Shown here: one piece after another, positions 56,994 through 64,000 of the stretch | How positions within the stretch are numbered: position 1 is the stretch's first letter | Layout of the letters: each line of letters opens with the position of its first letter | Source of the DNA: Rhynchopus sp. YZ270_cl-10 | Taxonomy: Eukaryota > Euglenozoa > Diplonemea > Diplonemida > Diplonemidae | Length of the DNA stretch: 64,000 nucleotides | NCBI GenBank assembly: GCA_964035575.1 | Contig: OZ037841.1 | Location: 1,178,001-1,242,000, forward strand | Direction: 5' to 3' | The notes under the pieces: generated by a model | The model's database searches: none | Told to the model about the DNA's origin: nothing | The model's input: the letters and a program-made list of their open reading frames with translations, nothing else | Position numbers and translations under genes: made by a program

Positions 56994-59879
56994 ATGCGTC
57001 ATCCCCCTCTTTCCCTTTTTCCTCTCCTCCTCCTCCTCCTCCTCCCCTCCCTCAGCACTGCGAAGGACATCTCTGGTGCAGTAGACTGTGCCGATGGGTC
57101 TTGCAAGGGGCTGACCTTGCAGTGTACTGCTGCCTGTGCTGTGGTATGTGGTGCCCCTGGTGTATGCAGCGGGGTTACCCTGGCATGTGAGGAAGGCGGC
57201 AAGTCCTGTGCGATAGCCTGTGGAGAGGGAGCGTGTCCTGACATGCAGGTGACTGTGCCGCAGGACAGTGCAGACGTTCGAATTGATTGTGATGGGGTAT
57301 CTAGTTGCAGTGGGTTGACAATAGAGACGACGGTGCAAGATGCAAGCAGCGTCAAATGGAATAAACCGAACGAAATCGACGTGACCTGCAAGGGAACGGA
57401 CTCCTGCAAAGGCCTGACCGCCACCGGGAAGACGAACTGGCACCTGTCGATCACCGCAGGGGCGAAGGCTGTTGTGGGCATGCAGGTCAGCGCTGCGTCG
57501 TTCTCGAGGACACAGATCTTCTGCACGGAGGGGGGCTCCTGCACTGATTCCTACATCGCAGGGGGGACGTCCAAGGTGACGGTGAGCTGTCCAGCAGTGG
57601 GCTCCTGTCTGCGTGTCTATATTCTCTGTTCGCAGATCAGCTACACCTTTGGGTCGTGCAACATCCTTTGCGACGCTACCGACCCATCCTCCACCTGCCC
57701 CGACTCCGGCTGGCAGGACCAATCCGACCACACCCTGCCCCCAGATACACCAACAACAGACGTGCCGGCAACTCCATCACCACCGACTCCATCACCACCA
57801 ACGCAGGCACCAGCAACGCAGCCACCACCGACACCATCACCACCGACTCCGTCACCACCAACCCCAGCACCACCTACTCCAGCACCGGGTACACCAGCCC
57901 CACCCACCTCAGTACCACCTTCGCCTGCGTCAGAAACACCTAAGAGCGAGGTGCCCACTGCTTCTCTTCAGCCGATCCCGCTTACCAGAACACCTACTGC
58001 AACAGCAGCGCTGACGGTCACGGCGGTCCCAACAGAGGTGCCGGTTACTCCTCCGACTCCGGTGGTGACGTCAATTCCGTTGGACATCCGCCCACGAGAG
58101 ACAGACGTGCCGCAGAGCAGCACACCCGACTCTGCACCCGAGGTGTTCCCCACTACGTCCCCGGAGGATGAGAACAGCACGACTGCTCCGCTGGGTGCGT
58201 CGGAGGCCACACGGTTTGTAGACCGCGAGGATATGATCATCAGCGTCGCAATGGTGGGTGCGTTGGTAGGGTCCTTCGTGGTGATGTCCCCCTCCAGCGC
58301 GGGCACGTTGGTCCGCATTGCATTACTCATGAATGAGATGGAGTGCCGCGCACCACAGTACGTCGGCGACCGCCTCGGCTGGGCACTGCACCCCTTAGGC
58401 TTTCCGATCGGCGACCACGAGAACCGCTACTACTACGGCGCAGTGGTGTGGAATATGTCAGCCATCTTTGCCATCTTCCTTGTCTTCAGTGTGTTCACAA
58501 TGCTGAGAAGCAACACCACAATCCGCGCATATGCTGTCGTACCTGTCTATTTTCTGCTTCCACCGACAGTTCTTTGTGGCCTTCGCCTTGCCGTATTTGC
58601 GGATCTGGCGCCTACTCGGGTGTGCATTCTTGGTCTAGGTGCTGCAACATTCTGCATGATATTGCCTCTTCTCATTAATCGCAGGGTTTTTCACACTAAA
58701 GTCTTCAAAGCAGACTTCTCCAAGGACCCTGAAGCTAGCAAATCAAAAATCTACAAATTCTTCTTTGGCTCTGAGATGTGGACCTCCCGCTTCTTCGGCC
58801 GCCTCTTCCTTGCTAAGAACCGTGCCTACTTCGAGCTATACCACGACACCATGCGCAAATTCGTTCTCGCCGACGTCAGCGCAAGCCTGCTCCTGGCTGC
58901 CATCCTCTCTTGGCACCCTGTCGGCCCCTCCGACGAATGCATTGCACGCAACACCGTCGCCACCGGGGTGCTGTGCCTCTTCTGCATCGCCACGCTTCTC
59001 GCACGCCCTTACATTGCAGCCTACGACAACCTCTTTGCAGGTCTCGTTTCCACCATTCTTGCCTCCACCGCAGTCGTCGGCACTATGGAGATGTCCGGCA
59101 GCCAATCATGGGTGAGCGGGCTGCCTAAGGGCCTTCTCATTGGCGCAGCTCTGCTTGCTATTATCAAATCCCTTTGTGATGTGGTGCTTCTTTTCAAAGG
59201 AAGCAGACGCGGTAGACGCAAACGTGGCGACGACTGCGACGCAGATGAGGACGACAACTGCGACGGTCTCGTCTGCTGCGACACTGCAATCAATGCGGAA
59301 GAAATGCAAGAGCTCGGCGCCTCCCTCAGCTTCAACAGTCCCACCCCTGCGCCCTACCATGCGCACGAAACCGACAGTGAAGACGACCTCTCAACTGACG
59401 CCGATGCTGCCTACGTCGCCGCAAGAGAAGACATGCGCAGAGTCACCTGCCTTCTCAAAACTGTCATCAGCAAAGAAGGGGTCGACACTGCCTTTGCTGC
59501 TAGCGTTTCTTCGGGAGACCCGATGTGTACCCCTACACCGTTGGGGTCGAACAGACAGAATCGGGTCAGTCTGTTGACAGACGCTGTGCCAACAAGGAAT
59601 TCAAGTGGACTCAGCGAGGCTTTACTACCTCAAGCGCGGAGTGGAGGCGAGATGGGGTCTCCAGCCTCCCCAGCCTCTCCAAGTGGTTCGTTGATGAGCG
59701 CGAGTCTTGGGTTACCCCTTCCAGTTCTTGGGTCACGCTTCGGTGCAGTCGGTGCAGTAGGAGTAGGTGGCACCCTCCCACCTCGCGACCGAGGCACACT
59801 GCAAAGCATCATGGAAGGCACTCCTGCGACACCACGTCTGCAACTCTCACACGACGCATTTCATACCGCGTTGCTGTAA
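56994..59879 (+). CDS. Cys/Gly-repeat, Pro/Thr-rich surface membrane protein
   Basis: 961 residues from the ATG at 56994. There is a clear signal peptide (MRHPPLSLFPLLLLLLLPSL). Residues ~28-240 carry repeats of the type C-x-G-x-x-SC-x-GLTI (DCADGSCKGLTL, DCDGVSSCSGLTI, TCKGTDSCKGLTA), spaced like rungs of a beta-helix. A Pro/Thr/Ser stalk (PSPPTPSPPTPAPP...) covers ~245-400. About eight hydrophobic segments follow to ~740, with GSEMWTSRFFG and ARPYIAAYDN motifs that recall the membrane modules of the genes at 32226 and 24438. The tail is acidic, then Ser/Pro-rich. A surface receptor or adhesin is inferred; the function is unknown. Confidence 0.88.
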   Translation: MRHPPLSLFPLLLLLLLPSLSTAKDISGAVDCADGSCKGLTLQCTAACAVVCGAPGVCSGVTLACEEGGKSCAIACGEGACPDMQVTVPQDSADVRIDCDGVSSCSGLTIETTVQDASSVKWNKPNEIDVTCKGTDSCKGLTATGKTNWHLSITAGAKAVVGMQVSAASFSRTQIFCTEGGSCTDSYIAGGTSKVTVSCPAVGSCLRVYILCSQISYTFGSCNILCDATDPSSTCPDSGWQDQSDHTLPPDTPTTDVPATPSPPTPSPPTQAPATQPPPTPSPPTPSPPTPAPPTPAPGTPAPPTSVPPSPASETPKSEVPTASLQPIPLTRTPTATAALTVTAVPTEVPVTPPTPVVTSIPLDIRPRETDVPQSSTPDSAPEVFPTTSPEDENSTTAPLGASEATRFVDREDMIISVAMVGALVGSFVVMSPSSAGTLVRIALLMNEMECRAPQYVGDRLGWALHPLGFPIGDHENRYYYGAVVWNMSAIFAIFLVFSVFTMLRSNTTIRAYAVVPVYFLLPPTVLCGLRLAVFADLAPTRVCILGLGAATFCMILPLLINRRVFHTKVFKADFSKDPEASKSKIYKFFFGSEMWTSRFFGRLFLAKNRAYFELYHDTMRKFVLADVSASLLLAAILSWHPVGPSDECIARNTVATGVLCLFCIATLLARPYIAAYDNLFAGLVSTILASTAVVGTMEMSGSQSWVSGLPKGLLIGAALLAIIKSLCDVVLLFKGSRRGRRKRGDDCDADEDDNCDGLVCCDTAINAEEMQELGASLSFNSPTPAPYHAHETDSEDDLSTDADAAYVAAREDMRRVTCLLKTVISKEGVDTAFAASVSSGDPMCTPTPLGSNRQNRVSLLTDAVPTRNSSGLSEALLPQARSGGEMGSPASPASPSGSLMSASLGLPLPVLGSRFGAVGAVGVGGTLPPRDRGTLQSIMEGTPATPRLQLSHDAFHTALL

Positions 59880-61329
59880 GCACATTTTTCTTCGAAGGTG
59901 ACTAAGCACGAGAGGCTTAAGTTCATCTTATTAACTTTTTTTTTTGGGTTTTGGGGTTTTGGGGGTAAGGGGGTAGGGTTAGCTATTCCCGTCTGATATT
60001 TTTTTAGAATTTGGTCAGTTTCTTTTTCCCGTTCCAATATTGATTTTTTGTGGCTCAGCCATGAGGTTTATGTTCTTACTTTCTTTTTATTAGGGAAACG
60101 GAGAGGGGTGATGCTATAAAACACCCCCCTCATTTTCCTGAAGGAAATGCTTCCCGAGGAGGGGAAAGGGGTGGCAGCTAATGTTTAGTTGTTTGGGCTA
60201 AACATATGCACTTCTTGAGACCTCGCTTTTTTTTTTTCTTGGAAGTGATATGTGGGTCTGCATCGAAGAAGTGCCTGCCACACTATTAACTTTTTTTTTC
60301 TTGATGTTGTACAACACCGGGGTTCGATAACCCACAGAGTGTCAGTGTCTTCCGTCCCAGAGGCGTTTTGCACTATATCAACATTTTTTCTCTTCTAGCT
60401 GATGTGTATCCAAAGAGGTATATTCATCCAGTTTTCTTTCTCCCCTGCCCACAGCCTTTATATCGTAAGCCTTTTTGCAGATGTTTGCCCGCAAGGTGCA
60501 TTCCTGTCGGGAGTCTTTCGTTTTTGTGTTCTTTTTCTTTTGAAAATTGGGTCCTATTTATGCCCACTCTTTATAACCCCTCTTTATATCAACCCTTTTA
60601 TTTTTTTGCTTGTGCTTTCATCCGGGGGATCCGGGGGGCTGGCATCATGCAGTGGATCAGTCAGAGGTGCCTGCATCAATAACTATTCCTTTTTTTTGCA
60701 GATTCCATTCAAAGTATTGACCACAGAAGGGAAAAAAAATAAGTGTGCCTCCTTGCTCGTTTTTTTTGTTTTGTTTTGTCTTTTTGCTAGGGATCAAGTT
60801 GGACTTTTTATATTTTCGCCAAATTTCAAAAAAAAAATCCGGTTTTGAGGAAACAGTGTTTCAAAACCCAGAAACCCGGGTCAACATAGACTCTGCTTTT
60901 CGCAAAAAAAAAATAAAAAAGCGAAGAAAGCGGGGTTCGCGGAAACTGACATACTGAGATTTTTGAGTCTTTTTGTCGGGTACGTTTTGATTCTCGCATT
61001 ACAGTGTTTGCCAAGAGACTTTCAAGTTCTGCAATATCCTTTTTTCCCCTCAACCCCAGATTTAGCGGGCAAGAAAGAACACAACCAGTCCGCAGAGCGA
61101 AACAAACGAAAAACCTTTGCCTTTATTGGTCGGAACCAGACGGGAGAAGTACGCGAAATTTTTGGTTCCGATCACCAATTGTCGTGTCATATTTTTTATA
61201 TCTCTTCAGATCTGGAAGAATAATTTCTGTTTCGATCGTCTGCCCTACAGTGAACCCTTTCCTCTTGGCTTTTTTTTTTCACTATTCAAAATACAGAACT
61301 AGAGAACGATACAAAAAAAGCACTATAAT
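59880..61329. other. Intergenic, hairpin modules and LINE-tail fragment
   Basis: An AAGGTGACTAAGCACGAGAGG...TTCATCTTA hairpin lies at 59895-59929 just after the stop and may be in the 3' UTR. A G-rich GGTTTTGGGGTTTTGGGGG stretch follows at 59946-59983. No gene is recognised. Confidence 0.5.
60312..60392 (+). mobile_element. LINE-tail-like fragment
   Basis: CACCGGGGTTCGATAACCCA, CAGAGTGTCAGTG and CGTCCCAGAGGCG...GCACTATATCAAC followed by T6: the T-arm-like hairpin and the terminal module of the LINE tail, in the same order, without the upstream part. Confidence 0.6.
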
Positions 61330-61370
61330 TGGTGCTCCTGAAATAAAAATACCAAGTACGCAAGGGGTGG
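61330..61370 (+). mobile_element. Isolated end of a TGGTGCTCC element
   Basis: ATAAT followed by TGGTGCTCCTGAAATAAAAA and CCAAGTACGCAAG matches the left end of the element at 53708 even to the AGTACGCAA subterminal repeat. No matching right end is visible before the window closes, so it is a solo or disrupted end, or the partner lies beyond. Confidence 0.7.
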
Positions 61371-61426
61371 CATCAAAACAAAAAACGCGGACAATGTCCG
61401 CGTTTTTGGGGAATTTCAGACCCCCC

Positions 61427-62298
61427 CCCCCTCTAGGCATACTGTGCAGGCGAGCCGTTTTTAGGCGAGTTTTTTGTTTTCCTGATTTTCAGGAAAAACT
61501 CGCCAAAAACTCGCCCTACTCGCCATTACTCGCCTATTACTCGCCAAAACTCGCCAAAAACTCGCCAAAACTCGCCTAAACTCGCCTAAACTCGCCAAAA
61601 ACTCGCCTAAACTCGCCTAAACTCGCCCCAATTTGGGTGCAAATCCTGGTGCACATACGCACCTTGGGGGTGAAAATGTGCACCAGGATGTGAAAATGGA
61701 GGGCGGGGGTGACTGATGACAACATGCCACTCGAAAACACACAAAAAAAATTGAAATTGTGTCACTTGTACGTCTAACGGCAACCATGTCACGGCAGTGG
61801 CTGACAGGCATGTATGTAAACATTTGCTCCAGGGGAAGATCCAGGCGTGCCATAGATCCCAGGGGGACAAGACGTGCTACAATCCGGAGGATGACGAAGA
61901 CATGAGCCGGGGCTACACTCGCTATACAACAATGTCCTCGTCATGCCGGTAAATGGCAACCCTGCAGGCCACCCCTTGGCGGTATTCCCCCACGAGTACA
62001 TCGCACCCATCTGTGCAAGCTTCATGGATCCGCAGAAGCTACAGCTGGACTGGTGGTACTGGTTGTGGAAGCCTACAAAGCAAACTGTAGAGGTCTTGTT
62101 CAAGTGGAACGAAAAAAATTTTCTCTTCAAAACTCAAATTTCCCTCATATTTTCGTGTGTACACTTTTCCCAAGGTAAAATCCCTACCCAAAAAAAAAAA
62201 CTCGCCAAAACTCGCCCCCCAAAAATGGGCGAGTTTTAGGCGAGTTTTTGGCGAGTAGGCGAGTTTTTTTTACTCGCCCGCACAGTATGTCTAGGGGG
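61427..62298. mobile_element. Inverted-repeat element with CTCGCC arrays
   Basis: The ends CCCCCTCTAGGCATACTGTG (left) and its inverse GCACAGTATGTCTAGGGGG (right) are followed inward by dense ACTCGCCAAAA/ACTCGCCTAA repeats: about 16 units on the left (to 61628) and several inverted on the right (62194-62279). The middle carries a possible coding fragment. No target duplication is identified. Confidence 0.75.
61920..62130 (+). pseudogene. Possible coding fragment inside the CTCGCC element
   Basis: An open stretch reading LYNNVLVMPVNGNPAGHPLA and on to QLDWWYWLWKPTKQ looks protein-like (Trp-rich, non-repetitive). A neighbouring frame upstream (NPEDDEDMSRGYTRYTT) seems to lead into it by a frame change. 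No family is recognised; it may be a decayed exon captured by the element. Confidence 0.3.
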
Positions 62299-63541
62299 AG
62301 CCACCAAGGGCGTTTTGCTGTCCAAAACCCATTTTTTTGAAATTTGGGTGAAGAAATCCACTAAAATGGGCGTGCCTGGCCGCAAATCGCCCTGGGGATC
62401 ACCCATATATCCCAATAAACCACCTGACGACCTTCACAGAGCACTTCTTGTCTCAAAAAAATCGATTTTTTGTGAAAAAAAGCCCAAAAACCGCGTCACG
62501 TTTGCGTCACGCTTGGTGACCAAAATTTAACACTTGCCAAGAAATTTCTCCAATCAGACAAAACTCCTTCTAAACACCCGAAAAACACTTCAGTCCACAT
62601 CCGCTGGGGTCCCAGGGTGGAAATATATGGTTTTTGCAGCTTTTAGGGGTCCTGGGAGGGTCCCAGGCGTATTCATGAGGGACGGAACCGCTTATAATGC
62701 CCGAAATTGCCTCTTTTTTAGGGTGCTTTTTCACCTTAAAAATTCAAAAAAAAGTGCTCAGACAATCACAGAAGTGTCCAAACCCCCTCGGAACTACTCG
62801 CCAGACCCCCTGCGGGGTGGAGAATCATATTTGCGATCACTTTTTGGGCTAGTTTGCCCAAAATAACCCCGTGTCCCACTTTTGTCCCACTTGTCCCAAA
62901 ATAGGCCAAAATACCCCATTTTGGGACAAGTGGGACAAAAGTGGGACACGGGGTTATTTTGGGCAAACTAGCCCAAAAAGTGATCGCAAATATGATTCTC
63001 CACCCCGCAGGGGGTCTGGCGAGTAGTTCCGAGGGGGTTTGGACACTTCTGTGATTGTCTGAGCACTTTTTTTTGAATTTTTAAGGTGAAAAAGCACCCT
63101 AAAAAAGAGGCAATTTCGGGCATTATAAGCGGTTCCGTCCCTCATGAATACGCCTGGGACCCTCCCAGGACCCCTAAAAGCTGCAAAAACCATATATTTC
63201 CACCCTGGGACCCCAGCGGATGTGGACTGAAGTGTTTTTCGGGTGTTTAGAAGGAGTTTTGTCTGATTGGAGAAATTTCTTGGCAAGTGCAAAATTTTGG
63301 CCCCCAAGCGTTACGCGAGCGTTACGCAATTTTGGGGTGTTTTTTCACAAAAAATCGATTTTTTTGAGACAAGAAATGCTCTGTGAAGGTCGTCAGGTGG
63401 TTTATTGGGATATATGGGTGATCCCCAGGGCGATTTGCGGCCAGGTACGCCCATTTTAGTGGATTTCTTCACCCAAATTTCAAAAAAATGGGTTTCGGAC
63501 AGCAAATCCTTAAGGATTTCCTTATACGTGGCTCCCCCTAC
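62291..63541. mobile_element. 1.25-kb palindromic fold-back element
   Basis: Ends TAGGGGGAGCCACC and, inverted, TAGGGGGAGCCACG. The arms 62311-62902 and 62918-63510 are near-identical inverted copies meeting at a 15-bp loop (AGGCCAAAATACCCC) within GTCCCACTT repeats. Differences cluster in a CGTCACGTTTGCGTCACGC stretch versus CGTAACGCTCGCGTAACGC. The left end overlaps the right end of the previous element. A ~110-codon ORF is mirrored in both arms (62534-62866 and 62954-63307) but looks incidental. Confidence 0.85.
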
Positions 63542-64000
63542 CCCCCCCCTCCCTAAGAACCCCCCTGTCCTCTACGATTTTTGAAAAAGGACGAAAAAGA
63601 CGAAAAAGGACGAAAAAGGACACTGTTAATGGTATACAGTAACTAAGTTACCTCTCGCGCTCCTGGTACAAAAAAGCGTCTCACAACCCACTGATAGTTG
63701 ACGCCTGTGTTTTCAAATTGATAAAAAAGTAAAAAAAAACACTTTTCAGTTTCTTGTTTTTGGCAATATATATTCCCTCTGATACCCCTTGCCCTAACCC
63801 TCGTGATAAACCCCCAACCCTTGTTTTATTTTTTCGCCTGCGCAAGCTTCGCTTTCTTTGCCGCCCTCTTCGTTGTCGTGCATATTGCCGTGACCTTGTG
63901 GAGTCTCTGCAAATCCATATTTTCCCTTCCTTCTGATTGCCACCCCATCGTGCTGAACACCCGTTCCTGGACTGCTGTATGCGGGACAATGGAGCACAAC
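63542..64000. other. Right-edge region, no gene recognised
   Basis: A GGACGAAAAA repeat lies at 63586-63621. The last ~250 bases show a more GC-balanced sequence with a minus-strand frame (63681-63989) rich in Arg/Gly. It could be the edge of a gene beyond the window, but no domain is visible. Confidence 0.35.

Noticed and set aside
59946-59983. G-rich GGTTTTGGGGTTTTGGGGG stretch as telomeric DNA
   Set aside because: It is under 40 bp, irregular, and lies between genes; not a telomere repeat array.
62534-63307. Mirrored ~110-codon ORFs in the right-hand palindrome as genes
   Set aside because: Identity follows from the palindrome; composition is not convincing and the frames run into repeats.

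Overview
The window is nuclear DNA of a repeat-rich unicellular eukaryote. Long intronless or intron-poor reading frames of about 55-60% GC alternate with AT-rich, homopolymer-studded intergenic DNA full of mobile-element remnants. At least one gene has a clear GT-AG intron, all three stop codons are used, and the gene set (giant threonine/proline- or cysteine-rich surface proteins, ubiquitin-like fusions to leucine-rich or ankyrin repeats, a LINE with an endonuclease and reverse transcriptase) suits a free-living protist. A euglenozoan such as a diplonemid or bodonid is my best guess, but the sequence alone does not prove it.

Layout. 3-1604: 3' end of a polytopic membrane protein gene. 1964-2774: hAT-like miniature transposon with an 8-bp target duplication. 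3843-10197: a nearly complete LINE whose two ORFs share one frame and are separated by a single TGA. 10467-12031: fold-back element with arms of ~31-bp repeats. 13718-26471: a two-exon gene for a ~4,090-residue protein with about 85 six-cysteine modules and a multi-pass membrane domain. 26472-32225: noncoding DNA with several inverted-repeat elements and a copy of the LINE tail. 32226-35435: signal peptide, PA14-like domain, Pro/Thr stalk and membrane domain. 35436-47621: a 12-kb gene desert holding a TA-flanked element with a 1.5-kb palindrome nested in it. 47622-49826: a helical-repeat protein. 50201-53602: two ubiquitin-like fusion genes (LRR, then ankyrin-like) behind near-identical 207-bp upstream modules. 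53708-55039: a transposon carrying a huge 7-mer satellite, inserted in sequence downstream of the second gene. 56006-56530: relic of a third such locus. 56994-59879: a fourth large surface membrane protein. 61330-63541: an inverted-repeat element with CTCGCC repeats beside a 1.2-kb palindrome.

How it fits together. Four genes (3, 13718, 32226 and 56994) join different ectodomains to related multi-pass membrane modules and look like a cell-surface family diversified by domain swapping and internal repeat expansion. The two ubiquitin-like genes and the relic form a second family that keeps its upstream and downstream DNA while the body changes. Most of the rest is shaped by transposition: empty-site comparisons inside the window prove two insertions, a ~95-bp core recurs inside three different inverted-repeat elements, and dozens of short hairpin-plus-poly-T modules, some matching the LINE tail, are scattered between genes.
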